From Candidatus Kuenenia hertensis (GTDB taxonomy: Bacteria; Planctomycetota; Brocadiia; Brocadiales; Brocadiaceae), in contig SOET01000007.1 in the NCBI GenBank assembly GCA_021646465.1, forward strand, positions 1-64,000: DNA of 64,000 bases, written 5' to 3'. Of this stretch, positions 10,545-18,348 are shown piece by piece (the first letter of the stretch is position 1; the number at the start of each line of letters is the position of its first letter). Made by a program: the position numbers and the translations under genes. The notes under the pieces are model-generated. The model saw nothing but the letters and a program-made list of their open reading frames with translations. It searched no databases and was not told the origin of the DNA.

Positions 10545-12530
10545 CTAAAACTCCTTGCTGAGGTAAAACCCAACCATGTAGTCTCTGGGATATGCGGGAT
10601 AAATACCACCGCTGGCGGTTCTATAATCATAATAATTTTTATCAAACAGATTCGTGACGCCGGTGTAAAATCCCACATTTGCAAATTTAAAATCATGTTC
10701 GTAATCAATTCTTGTGTCCCATATTGTGCGTCCTGGTATAGTATAGGTATTTGCATCATCTGTGTACGCAGAGGACCTGTAATTCCCACTTATTGAATAA
10801 CTGATTCCTATAGGATGCTCGTATCTTACCCCATAAGCTACGGTTCGCTTTGGTGCATGAGGCAGCCAATTGTCGTCGTAACTGGTTGAACCTACTGTAT
10901 AATCCGTAAACTTCGCTTCCTGAAAAGTCAGGTTGGAGAAGATGGAGAACCCACTGAATAAATAAAGCCCCAATTCAGACTCAATACCTTTATGCCTGGT
11001 CTTTCCCGTATTGTGATAAATGTCATCGCTTCCCAAATAAATCTCATCCTCCACATTCATCAAATACCCCGCAACCTGAACCGATAGTCTTTGAAAAAAC
11101 AGGGCTTTTACTCCTATTTCATAATTCCAGGCGGTTTCGGGAGTTAACTCCGGGTTGCGGTATCGGCTGGTAAACATTCTGTAAGCGGAAGGAGGCATGA
11201 ATGCTTTCCCGGTATTACCATACAAAGAAATATCTTCGGTCAGCCGGTATAAAATCCCAAACTTTGGACTGAATTCATCGAATGATTTGCTTTTGTCTGC
11301 TGCACCCGAAGAGTCATAAAAAACATTATAATCGTATTCAACCAGGTCAAACCTCCCGCCCAAAGTCAGCGTCAGCGGTTTAAAAGGGGTTAATTCATCC
11401 TGAACATATGCACCCCAAAACAAAGGTTTTGTGTTGTCATCTGTACTAAGGGTGTCACCGTAATAAGTAGAATAGTCTATTTCATCACGTTTCAATGATG
11501 TGCCAAGAATAAAGGAATTTTCCATTCCGGCCAACGGATGAGACAATGTGTATTGCAATTCACCTCCCCATCCGTCAATATCCGCTTTATAATGATAGGA
11601 ACCGGGATAATCGTAATCATAACGGGTCGTAAACACCTGTCCTTTGAAATGATTAAATTCATTTATATTTTTATTATAAATCAGACTGACGCGATGAGAT
11701 TCCAAATCTCCGCTGGAAAGCGAACTTGCCTGTTTTCTGTCTTCGTCATATTGAGATTCTGTCAAACTTCCCGCATATTCCACATCGGTGTTCTGCACAT
11801 CAAAATCAAATATAATATTGGAAGTTTTATCAACATCCAGTGAAAGTTTGCCTTGAATATCTCTTCTGATGAAACCTGTATTTTCCCTGTATCCATCGCC
11901 ATTTCGATAACCGCTACCAATTCTGTAATTAAAAATTCCGGATGTGCCGCCTGTTTCTAAACGGTATTTTTGTTCGTTGAATCTGCCAAAACCCACATCA
12001 GTTTTTGCGAAGGTTTTCTCCTGCCCTTTTTGGGTTATAATATTGATAACACCACCCATGGCAAACGGGCCGTACAGCGATGAAGAAGGGCCTTTAACAA
12101 TTTCTATCTTCTCAATATTATCAAGTGAAGGAAGCCTGGATTGCTGCACATAGCCATCATTGCCGCTATTTATTGGTACGCCGTCAACCATAATTAAAAC
12201 TCTTTCCGAACCGTACGGTGCGAACCCTCTCATGCTGATATGCCCTTCTATCCCGGCGCCATACTGGTCATACGCGTATACACCAGGCACTTGTTTTATG
12301 ATATCAATAACACCTTTAGCGGTAGATTGGCTGATTTCTTCCTGCGTAATTACCGTTACCGTAGAAGAAACATTTTTAACCGTGCGCTCGGTTTTTGTAG
12401 ACGCGACAACTACCTGCCCTAAGTTGAACATATCTGCCTCGCCGCCTTCCTGAACTTCAGCACAACATTTATGAGCAAAATTAAAAACTGATGCTACGAC
12501 CATAAAAATCACTATATTTCGAAACTTCAC
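10545..12530 (-). CDS. TonB-dependent outer-membrane receptor, BtuB-like
   Basis: 661 aa with a GTG start preceded by a strong GGGGGAG site. After the signal peptide comes a TonB box-like stretch and the plug domain (VVVASTKTERT, TVTVITQEEI, IKQVPGVYAYDQ, GPSSSLYGPFAMGGVINIIT). A 22-strand barrel follows, ending in an aromatic-terminated strand (residues YLSKEF). At 661 aa it is in the BtuB/colicin-receptor size class, smaller than most siderophore receptors. It heads the importer part of the operon. Cobalamin is the favoured substrate from size and from the BtuFCD/CobN context, but haem or a nickel/cobalt chelate is possible. Confidence 0.9.
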   Translation of the reverse strand: MKFRNIVIFMVVASVFNFAHKCCAEVQEGGEADMFNLGQVVVASTKTERTVKNVSSTVTVITQEEISQSTAKGVIDIIKQVPGVYAYDQYGAGIEGHISMRGFAPYGSERVLIMVDGVPINSGNDGYVQQSRLPSLDNIEKIEIVKGPSSSLYGPFAMGGVINIITQKGQEKTFAKTDVGFGRFNEQKYRLETGGTSGIFNYRIGSGYRNGDGYRENTGFIRRDIQGKLSLDVDKTSNIIFDFDVQNTDVEYAGSLTESQYDEDRKQASSLSSGDLESHRVSLIYNKNINEFNHFKGQVFTTRYDYDYPGSYHYKADIDGWGGELQYTLSHPLAGMENSFILGTSLKRDEIDYSTYYGDTLSTDDNTKPLFWGAYVQDELTPFKPLTLTLGGRFDLVEYDYNVFYDSSGAADKSKSFDEFSPKFGILYRLTEDISLYGNTGKAFMPPSAYRMFTSRYRNPELTPETAWNYEIGVKALFFQRLSVQVAGYLMNVEDEIYLGSDDIYHNTGKTRHKGIESELGLYLFSGFSIFSNLTFQEAKFTDYTVGSTSYDDNWLPHAPKRTVAYGVRYEHPIGISYSISGNYRSSAYTDDANTYTIPGRTIWDTRIDYEHDFKFANVGFYTGVTNLFDKNYYDYRTASGGIYPAYPRDYMVGFYLSKEF

Positions 12531-12580
12531 CGTATTCTCCCCCTTTTTTTCATGTTTTAAACCGGCATTTTATTGCAGTA

Positions 12581-12778
12581 TCATACTCTGAATCTTTCAA
12601 GACAAAGTTGGCATTCGATATAGTTATCGCATGGCCGTAAATTAGGTAAAATATTGCTTTCAAAAGAACGTATTTTTGCTTCCGGAGATTGGTAAATCAC
12701 CTGGACATTACTCGTAAATATTTTAAACTTCTCATCATAACCACAATTCGGACACACAAAGAATTTACATAATCTCAA
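12581..12778 (-). CDS. Small zinc-ribbon-like protein, unknown function
   Basis: 65 aa from a TTG start at 12776-12778. This start is chosen because AGGAGG lies nine bases upstream and the longer reading frame has no comparable site. The peptide begins MRLCKFFVCPNCGYDE and holds a CPNC knuckle plus a later RPC and ECQLC, so six Cys that could bind one metal. There is no signal peptide or membrane segment. It precedes the receptor gene by 50 bases in the same orientation and is probably the first gene of the operon. I do not recognise the family. A metal-sensing or metallochaperone role is only a guess from context. Confidence 0.55.
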   Translation of the reverse strand: MRLCKFFVCPNCGYDEKFKIFTSNVQVIYQSPEAKIRSFESNILPNLRPCDNYIECQLCLERFRV

Positions 12779-12917
12779 GTACGATATCCTCCTGGACAAT
12801 GCATTTTTTAAGAATATAAATATTTGACAATCGGAATGCTTTTTTCGCCTTTTATACCGGAAGACACAAAGGAAATAATGAATCAACAGTTAGACACTAC
12901 ATATCTGCGAGCGGACA

Positions 12918-12948
12918 TAGTGTTATTATTATGATAATCGTGCTACCA
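12918..12948 (-). promoter_or_regulatory. Possible NikR-like operator upstream of the zinc-ribbon/receptor operon
   Basis: The layout is TAGTGTTA-N15-TGCTACCA. The left half is identical to the half-site of the perfect dyad upstream of nikR. The right part belongs to a 14-base block (12939-12952) that recurs exactly at 14995-15008. It lies about 140 bases upstream of the zinc-ribbon start. The dyad itself is imperfect. Confidence 0.4.
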
Positions 12949-12957
12949 ATCAGTCTG

Positions 12958-12993
12958 AAAAAAACAAAATGGTACATATCATTTTGTTTTTTT
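12958..12993 (-). terminator. Bidirectional hairpin terminator
   Basis: A 14-base perfect inverted repeat (AAAAAAACAAAATG and its complement) is separated by an 8-base loop, so either strand ends in a run of T. It lies downstream of the minus-strand gene ending at 13129 and would stop its transcripts before the receptor operon. The rest of 12779-13128 shows no gene, riboswitch or repeat that I can support. Confidence 0.6.
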
Positions 12994-13128
12994 CACAGAG
13001 TGGTCTCTGCCACGATAAAATTGTAACCAGGTAAATGGCAGTGCAAATACAAAGAACCTTTTTTTATCTGGCCTGCATGGCAGAAGCAAGCATCATACTG
13101 GTTCTAATACTACATCCAGCAATGTTCA

Positions 13129-13701
13129 TCATTTTTGCTTTGTCACGTTCTCAATATTGTCGCACGTTGTTGATTCACCGGAAGTGTAAGGACAAATTTG
13201 AGTGTTTTTTTCCGGTTGAAACCAGTAACCTGAATCATCTTTGCAGTAATAAAGTTTTAATTCGTTCTGTTTTAGCTGCATCGGCCATGCAACGAAAAAA
13301 GGGAACAATTCGCTGCTTATTAACTTGAAGGATTCTCTTGCATTTTCAAGCGTTTCGGTTTTTTTAAGAGCCATTGCATGCAGGTAAATGTGTTCCATCA
13401 TATATCGCCCTTCTCCTTTGTTTTCAGTTTGAACACCCTGTTGTGCGGCATCCATAATATTTTGCGCCAATAGAGGAATATTTTGAATATCTTTCTCTAT
13501 AAGTTTTTTATAGAGAAGATTATATGATTCCAATACTGACTGCAAATGCGCCACGGTCGATTTTTTAATGGTTATAGGGGTATTACTCCAGTGGTCATGG
13601 CCTTCATGTGCAAGTATGTCTTTCTGCTGAACCAGAAATAAACAACAAACACAAAGAAATATCGTACACGTCAATTTTTTCCGGAGACCTGTTTTTAGCA
13701 T
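13129..13701 (-). CDS. Exported metal-associated protein, DUF3347-like
   Basis: 190 aa, preceded by a strong GGAGGA site. A signal peptide (hydrophobic core about residues 10-26) ends before the motif HEGHDHW, a likely metal-binding His cluster at the mature N-terminus. The body is helical (SVLESYNLLYKKLIEKD). The C-terminus has a Cys-containing segment (YYCKDDSGYWFQPEKN, then CPY) that resembles the end of DUF3347-type periplasmic proteins found beside metal-efflux systems. It stands between the nickel transporter/outer-membrane gene and the receptor operon. A periplasmic nickel or copper binding role is plausible; the exact family is uncertain. Confidence 0.6.
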   Translation of the reverse strand: MLKTGLRKKLTCTIFLCVCCLFLVQQKDILAHEGHDHWSNTPITIKKSTVAHLQSVLESYNLLYKKLIEKDIQNIPLLAQNIMDAAQQGVQTENKGEGRYMMEHIYLHAMALKKTETLENARESFKLISSELFPFFVAWPMQLKQNELKLYYCKDDSGYWFQPEKNTQICPYTSGESTTCDNIENVTKQK

Positions 13702-13771
13702 AATTTTTCCTCCTTCACTGTAAATGGTTTAAGGTATAGTTTTGTAAGAAACCCTGTCAGGGTTGACATCT

Positions 13772-14782
13772 TTAGAATGAACAGGTCACGGTAATAATAG
13801 CCCTGTAGTGTTCCAGCCCTTCAGCACCCTGTTGTTCCGATTCCCTGTTTAAATCTTTCCAGACGGGAAATTTCAGAAGACCTCCGATACTGATATTTTT
13901 GCTGAGAGAGACGCGAAAGCCGGGTGAGAGATACAGAATCGAGCCCCCGCTGTCGTCTTCGTCATGATGGTGATCATCTTCGTCTTTTGTCAGATGGAGG
14001 AAGTTTGATTCAGTAATAATATCCACCCTTTGAAGAAATCCCTGTGAATTTTCAAATACTTCATATCCACCGGCCAGATTGAAGCGTATCTCATTTCCCG
14101 GTTTTCCTTCGTCGTGACGGGTAAAAGTGGTAAATGAAGTATCTCCGGTAAGAGTAAAATGCGGGAAAAGCATTTTTGATGCGGAGAAACCCGACATAAA
14201 CGTTGGCGCTGCAAAACCTGTCTGCATTCCCATGTCAAACCTGTTGCCTTTATTATCCTCGTTTGTAATATCGCCGGTCTGAACAGTAAAGCCTCCTAAA
14301 AAAGACATTTTCAGGTCGTTGGTCGTATAACTCTCTCCAATAGTATCTTCAGGGCAGTTATTATAAAAACCCCGAATCCCGTTTCTCTCGCCGTACTTAA
14401 ACCCGTATTGCACTAAAAAACCAGCATCACCGAACCCCTTCGATGTGCCTAAGGAATCTTGTTCTTTAATAGCATAAGGCATCACAAGATAGAGGGATAA
14501 ATAGTCAGTAACGCCATAGCCGACTAATGTATTAAAGAAGGTAAAGTTTTCAATGTTTTCCGGGTCGGCATGACTTTCTTGTTCGAAAGATGCAAATTCC
14601 ATTTTTTCATACAGCAGAAATTTTCCTTTACCGATGGTCATCGGCGAGGCGGTTTCAACAGGGGCGCCGGGACCAAAGGCAGTAGAAACACCGCCATGAT
14701 GTGCATAGACTAAATTCCCAACGCTGCTTGCGCAGCAGACAAAAAGGATAAGTATAAAACTATAAAAAAACCGATAAAGCAT
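13772..14782 (-). CDS. Predicted outer-membrane beta-barrel protein of the nickel locus
   Basis: 336 aa from the ATG at 14782, chosen because AAAGGAG lies eight bases before it. That site is inside the codons of an alternative in-frame ATG at 14800. A signal peptide runs over about residues 1-28 (HH follows the cleavage region). The remainder alternates hydrophobic and polar residues like an outer-membrane barrel (for example GFGDAGFLVQYGFKYG) and ends in an aromatic-rich strand finishing with SF. One loop near residue 285 is a His/Asp cluster (DDHHHDEDD), a likely divalent-metal ligand. It is related in layout to the transporter-like barrel proteins seen beside metal systems. Its start is about 190 bases downstream of a NikR-like dyad. 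Nickel passage across the outer membrane is a reasonable hypothesis. Confidence 0.6.
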   Translation of the reverse strand: MLYRFFYSFILILFVCCASSVGNLVYAHHGGVSTAFGPGAPVETASPMTIGKGKFLLYEKMEFASFEQESHADPENIENFTFFNTLVGYGVTDYLSLYLVMPYAIKEQDSLGTSKGFGDAGFLVQYGFKYGERNGIRGFYNNCPEDTIGESYTTNDLKMSFLGGFTVQTGDITNEDNKGNRFDMGMQTGFAAPTFMSGFSASKMLFPHFTLTGDTSFTTFTRHDEGKPGNEIRFNLAGGYEVFENSQGFLQRVDIITESNFLHLTKDEDDHHHDEDDSGGSILYLSPGFRVSLSKNISIGGLLKFPVWKDLNRESEQQGAEGLEHYRAIITVTCSF

Positions 14783-14876
14783 TACAAAAACTCCTTTCAT
14801 TATAACAAAACAAAATACCAGTGTCTTAAATCATGCCCTTCTGCAACGTATGATTATATAGTTTTACAATATGGTC

Positions 14877-14945
14877 CACCCCCTTCACCCCCGCCAGCGG
14901 GGGATAGTTGTTATCCCTCTCAATGAGGGGGATTAAGGGGGAGGA
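14877..14945. repeat. Short inverted-repeat element (C-rich/G-rich arms)
   Basis: Arms CACCCCCTTCACCCCC and GGGGGATTAAGGGGGA face each other, with a second small inverted repeat (GGGGGATA..TATCCCTC) inside. It lies between nikO and the outer-membrane gene and is of the same general type as the ACACACCCC elements elsewhere in the window. Confidence 0.5.
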
Positions 14946-14973
14946 GAATACTTTAAAATTTTAGCAATTTAGC

Positions 14974-15004
14974 AAATAGCACTATATAAATATTCGTGCT
15001 ACCA
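14974..15004 (-). promoter_or_regulatory. NikR-like operator upstream of the outer-membrane gene
   Basis: Inverted repeat TAGCAC-N13-GTGCTA (14977-15001), extended as AAATAGCA-N15-TGCTACCA. It has the same 8-15-8 layout as the sites near nikR, nikM and the receptor operon. It sits just after the nikO stop and about 190 bases before the start at 14782, so it would serve a promoter of its own. Confidence 0.5.
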
Positions 15005-15016
15005 ATCATTAAAAAA

Positions 15017-15772
15017 TTATTCTTTCATCGGTATTGCCTCCATCCCATACATTTGTAATATTTCTTCATCATGTATTAACTCAGAGGTGGCTTTGTCAGC
15101 GACAACCTTGCCTTTATCCATAAGGATGCATCGTTCGGTCAATTCCCCGATCAGGCGCAAATCATGAGAGGCCACCAGAAGGGCAATTTTTAGTCCTTTC
15201 AGATAGGTTATTAATTTACGTCTATGGCGGTGGTCCAAATCGTTTGCGGGTTCATCGAGGATTAACAAGTCTGGTTCCATTGCCATAGCCGCCGCCAGTG
15301 CAACCCTGCGTTTCTGCCCTCCGGATAAATGGTGAGGAGGTCTTTCCCGAACATCATTTAATTCAAAATACGCCAGCCACTTTTCCACCGTGTCTGCTAC
15401 CTGCTGTTTTGGCCAATACAAATTTTTCGGGCCAAATGCAATTTCCTCCCAAACGGAAGAACAGAAAAGCTGATCATTCACCTGCTGAAAAGTGAGTGCG
15501 ACATGCTTCCGAACTTCATTAATATTTTTGTGTCCGGTAAGCGGTTTATCCAAAACACTAACCTCTCCCGAATGTGGTCTTAAAAGCCCGTTTAAGTGCC
15601 AAAAAAGAGTTGTTTTGCCAGCGCCGCTAGGGCCGATTAATCCAACCTTTTCATGTTGATGTACAGAAAATGACAATCCGGATATTGCCTGTACGCCATT
15701 CGGATAAAGAAACGTGACTTTATAAACACTAACTACACAGGACATCGTGAATAATCCAGGCCCAAATTGCAA
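15017..15772 (-). CDS. nikO: ECF nickel/cobalt transporter ATPase (NikO/CbiO)
   Basis: 251 aa. Walker A GPSGAGKTT, Q-loop FQQVNDQL, signature HLSGGQKRR, Walker B LLILDEPANDLD and H-loop ASHDLR are present, in the CbiO/EcfA style. It supplies ATP hydrolysis to the NikMLQ membrane complex encoded upstream. The frame overlaps nikQ by 44 bases; an internal ATG at 15745 (MSCVVSVYKV) is a possible alternative start that still overlaps. Substrate assignment to nickel rests on the linked nikR, as the ATPase is shared by cobalt and nickel systems. Confidence 0.9.
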   Translation of the reverse strand: MQFGPGLFTMSCVVSVYKVTFLYPNGVQAISGLSFSVHQHEKVGLIGPSGAGKTTLFWHLNGLLRPHSGEVSVLDKPLTGHKNINEVRKHVALTFQQVNDQLFCSSVWEEIAFGPKNLYWPKQQVADTVEKWLAYFELNDVRERPPHHLSGGQKRRVALAAAMAMEPDLLILDEPANDLDHRHRRKLITYLKGLKIALLVASHDLRLIGELTERCILMDKGKVVADKATSELIHDEEILQMYGMEAIPMKE

Positions 15773-16439
15773 AAGCCATAAAAAATATCAAAAACAAAGC
15801 GATATACGAAACAGTTTCTTCATTTTCTGTGCGGAGAGTATACGCCCCGCAAAATCCACGTGACTGCATTGCACGTTCAACATTTTCAGATTGTTCGAAA
15901 CTTGACAAAAGTACACTGCCAATCCCTCCGGCAAGGTTACGTAATTGCAGGGAACGCAACCCCTTTTTTGCACCGCGCGAAGCCTGTGCGGCAAACGTCA
16001 TTTTTACCCGTTCCGCCATAATAGGTAAAAAACGCGTGGTGAATGCAATGATATTTAACAAAATTGCCGGTATTCCCATTTTTTCCAGGGTTGACAAAAT
16101 ACGTTCAAATCTTACCCATTTAATCCAGATTACACTCCACAACCACATTGAAAACATTTTGACCATAAGGATTGGGGCAAGCACCCGGCCCTCTTTTGTT
16201 AACAGAAGGCTTACACCAGTGAGAAGAAAAAAAATCCAGACTCCTTTAGCGTGGTATACAACCATGAATATGTTTCCAACGGTAAATATGCCAAACAATA
16301 ACACCATAAACAGGCAAACCACAAGAGGAGCAAAATTATTCAGCAAGCCTGTTCCCGCCAGTACAAGCAAAACCAGTATCGTTCCTGTACGGGTAGAAAC
16401 CGGCGGCAATTTCAATTTTTGAAACTTGCAAAATAGCAT
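15729..16439 (-). CDS. nikQ: ECF nickel/cobalt transporter transmembrane subunit (NikQ/CbiQ)
   Basis: 236 aa with several membrane helices in the first half and the cytoplasmic coupling region AQASRGA and AMQSRGF. The two Ala-Arg-Gly-type coupling motifs are the signature of EcfT/CbiQ proteins and contact the ATPases. It lies between nikL and nikO, all on the minus strand. About 150 bases separate it from nikL, a gap filled by a mobile repeat element (16450-16591), so the operon has been invaded without loss of the gene order. Confidence 0.88.
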   Translation of the reverse strand: MLFCKFQKLKLPPVSTRTGTILVLLVLAGTGLLNNFAPLVVCLFMVLLFGIFTVGNIFMVVYHAKGVWIFFLLTGVSLLLTKEGRVLAPILMVKMFSMWLWSVIWIKWVRFERILSTLEKMGIPAILLNIIAFTTRFLPIMAERVKMTFAAQASRGAKKGLRSLQLRNLAGGIGSVLLSSFEQSENVERAMQSRGFCGAYTLRTENEETVSYIALFLIFFMAFAIWAWIIHDVLCS

Positions 16440-16449
16440 TATTTCCGTA

Positions 16450-16591
16450 TCTATTCAGCGTAAATTTATAACACACCCCTAAATCCCCTCTTGTAGAGAC
16501 GCAATGCATTGCGTCTCTACTTCCCATCTTCCCCTCTAAAAAGAGGGGTGGCAGCGTAGCTGACGGGGTGTGTATTAACACGCCGAATACT
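16450..16591. mobile_element. MITE-like element, ACACACCCC family, full copy
   Basis: Terminal inverted repeats: the left arm starts CTATTCAGCGTAA and runs through ACACACCCCTAAATCCCC. The right arm read in reverse starts GTATTCGGCGTGT and runs to ACACACCCC. Inside lies a 28-base palindrome built on GTAGAGACGCAATG and a GGGGTGGCAGCG segment. The segment from TAAAAAGAGGGG to GTGTGTATT is shared almost base for base with 28205-28254. No open reading frame of its own. Confidence 0.65.
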
Positions 16592-17007
16592 TATTTCCTT
16601 TTCTTTAATAAAAACCGTTGTATGGCATAACCGCCGCCGATAATGAACACAACTCCAATTGCTACGCGGATGCTTAAAAGGTCAAACACTCCCTTCGGGC
16701 GTTCTTTCAGAAATTCCTCCCATGTTATCATTGCACGATGACCTCCGGAATCATCTACAATAATTAAATGAGGAACTGTTTCCAGATTCTCCGGCAATTT
16801 CCACGCACCATTTTCATCCATTCTATCCTGAAGAATTACTACGCCATTTGCATCCACAAGAACAACCTCGGCGCCGGAGGCAGGGGTATGATCGCTGTAA
16901 GATGCATACAATGTTTTCTCCTGAGAAAAAAGGGAAAGTCCGTGTGCATATACCGCTAAAGGCGCCGAAAAAAAGATACAACAAAAAACGAATAAGAAAA
17001 ATTTCAC
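16591..17007 (-). CDS. nikL: NikL-type small subunit of the nickel ECF transporter
   Basis: 138 aa. Signal peptide (about residues 1-21, ending VYAHG), then a periplasmic beta-rich domain with TPASGAEVVLVDANG of the carboxypeptidase-regulatory-like/NikL type. A single C-terminal membrane helix (about residues 112-130) is followed by a basic tail RFLLKKRK. NikL proteins replace CbiN in nickel-type ECF systems and are needed for uptake. It overlaps nikM by four bases (ATGA), and its place between nikM and nikQ supports the assignment. Confidence 0.8.
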   Translation of the reverse strand: MKFFLFVFCCIFFSAPLAVYAHGLSLFSQEKTLYASYSDHTPASGAEVVLVDANGVVILQDRMDENGAWKLPENLETVPHLIIVDDSGGHRAMITWEEFLKERPKGVFDLLSIRVAIGVVFIIGGGYAIQRFLLKKRK

Positions 17008-17609
17008 GGTAAAATTCCTAATAATGAAGGTTTTACTTTTTGCAGAAAGTGTACCAGCCAGTAACTAATAACACCTTCAATCAGCATGACAGGAACATGT
17101 CCCAAAAAAACCAGTTTGGCAAGTGGAGCCAGCGACGCATGGGTTGTAGAGAGGGCAACAAAGAGTAAAACAGACGAAATAAAGACAGCACTGCCTCCCG
17201 CGAACGACCCTATCCATGGCCGTTTTTTTGCTGAAGCCTGTTTCATCAAATGGCGTCCAAGCACGCCGATAATTGTGCCTGGCAACGCCATAACAGCAAT
17301 GTTCACTCCCAACACCGTCAATCCTCCAAAGCCAAGGAACAACGCCTGCAACAAAAGTCCAACCGTTATTACCGTTACGGCGCTCCATCCCAGTAAAAGC
17401 CCTGCAATACCATTAAGTACAAGATGCATGCTGAAAGGTCCGACGGGTATGTGGATTGTTGAACCCGCAAAAAAAGCAGCGGCAATTACCCCGTATGCAC
17501 CAACTTTGTCCGGTTTCAGGCTTTTCACCGACATCGCTAACGAAGGGACTGCAACTGCCCAGCCGGTAATGATAATGTAGGGAGAAAGCACTCCGTCGCT
17601 AATATGCAA
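17004..17609 (-). CDS. nikM: Nickel ECF transporter substrate-binding subunit (NikM/CbiM)
   Basis: 201 aa. The N-terminus MHISDGVLSP holds the invariant His-2 that, with the free N-terminal amine, coordinates Ni or Co in CbiM/NikM proteins. Six or seven membrane helices follow, with the conserved IPVGPFSMHLVLNG segment containing further ligand His residues. It is the first gene of nikMLQO. A terminator for nikR ends 64 bases upstream, and a NikR-like site (17629-17659) overlaps the promoter region, so the operon probably has its own nickel-controlled promoter. Confidence 0.92.
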   Translation of the reverse strand: MHISDGVLSPYIIITGWAVAVPSLAMSVKSLKPDKVGAYGVIAAAFFAGSTIHIPVGPFSMHLVLNGIAGLLLGWSAVTVITVGLLLQALFLGFGGLTVLGVNIAVMALPGTIIGVLGRHLMKQASAKKRPWIGSFAGGSAVFISSVLLFVALSTTHASLAPLAKLVFLGHVPVMLIEGVISYWLVHFLQKVKPSLLGILP

Positions 17610-17628
17610 AAATATCTCCTTCAGATAA

Positions 17629-17659
17629 CGTTGCTACATATTTTTAATACGTGCTACTA
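17629..17659 (-). promoter_or_regulatory. Possible NikR operator in the nikM promoter
   Basis: Read on the plus strand the site is CGTTGCTA-N15-TGCTACTA. The GTAGCACG block (minus strand) is shared with the two sites at 12918 and 14974. Its right edge lies 50 bases before the nikM start, where repression would act. The half-sites are closer to a direct than an inverted repeat here, so confidence is limited. Confidence 0.4.
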
Positions 17660-17672
17660 TAAGTGTAAGAAA

Positions 17673-17703
17673 AAAACCTCGGAATATTTTCCGGAGGTTT
17701 TGC
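17673..17703 (-). terminator. Rho-independent terminator of nikR
   Basis: On the minus strand, AACCTCCGGAA pairs with TTCCGAGGTT around a short loop (one mismatch), followed by seven T. It starts 19 bases after the nikR stop and separates nikR from nikMLQO. Confidence 0.8.
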
Positions 17704-17721
17704 AAGGGCAAGCTGAACTAT

Positions 17722-18138
17722 TTACAAAATCCCCTTTCCGGTAGTTGCCATGGATATGCCCCCGTGTTTTACCCCTTTTGCCGATTTCAGTTTTCCGTAT
17801 AATTCCTGTATCCGTTGCGGCTTGCCTTTTATGATGATAATCTCCAGGCAATTATCATGGTCGAGATGAATATGCTGGGTAGAAAGTATAACATCATGGT
17901 AATCATGCTGAATATCAATAAGAATACCCACCAGTTCTCTTTTATGGTGATCATACACAAGGGAGATCGATCCGGTAATCTCCTTGCCTTCCTGCCATTC
18001 TTCCATCACCAAATCACCGCGAATCAGATCACGTATAGCTTCGGAGCGGTTGGTATATTTTTTCTTTCTTATGTGGGAATCAAATTTTTTCAGGAGTTCC
18101 TTTTCCAGGGAGACCCCGAATCTTACCAAAAACGACAT
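17722..18138 (-). CDS. nikR: Nickel-responsive transcriptional regulator NikR
   Basis: 138 aa from the ATG at 18138, chosen because GAGG lies six bases before it; the longer frame begins with a TTG that overlaps this site. The N-terminal ribbon-helix-helix (about residues 1-45: FLVRFGVSLEKELLKKFD, NRSEAIRDLIR) binds DNA. The C-terminal ACT-like domain carries the nickel ligands: a His in DYHDVILS, the pair QHIHLD, and the Cys of NCLE, in the order H-HxH-C known for NikR. It is a single-gene unit upstream of nikM. A perfect dyad at 18236-18266, about 100 bases before the start, suggests autoregulation. Confidence 0.93.
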   Translation of the reverse strand: MSFLVRFGVSLEKELLKKFDSHIRKKKYTNRSEAIRDLIRGDLVMEEWQEGKEITGSISLVYDHHKRELVGILIDIQHDYHDVILSTQHIHLDHDNCLEIIIIKGKPQRIQELYGKLKSAKGVKHGGISMATTGKGIL

Positions 18139-18235
18139 AGTGTGCCTCAATAAAAAACGTATACTGCTCAGGTCTTAAAACAAATGATTACGGGGGAATT
18201 TTCATTTCCATAGACCAATAATATGAAACAACAAA

Positions 18236-18266
18236 TAGTGTTACTAGCCGGAGAATTATAACACTA
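18236..18266 (-). promoter_or_regulatory. NikR-type operator upstream of nikR
   Basis: Perfect inverted repeat TAGTGTTA-N15-TAACACTA. GTGTTAC/TAACAC halves with a 13-15 base spacer resemble the NikR signals reported outside enterobacteria. It lies 97 bases before the nikR start. Confidence 0.6.
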
Positions 18267-18348
18267 CTCAGTGTGATGTCAAGGATCAATTCGCAAAAAA
18301 GGTAAACATTTTGGGTGAAAATGATACATTGACAGAAATAAGCACTAA

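Noticed and set aside
12531-12950. Cobalamin riboswitch upstream of the BtuB-like receptor
   Set aside because: I looked for the B12 box and its surrounding stems on the minus strand and found none; only the NikR-like site and a terminator are visible.
16336-16581. Minus-strand frame of 81 residues between nikQ and nikL
   Set aside because: It runs through the repeat element and the start of nikQ in another frame; no independent coding signs.
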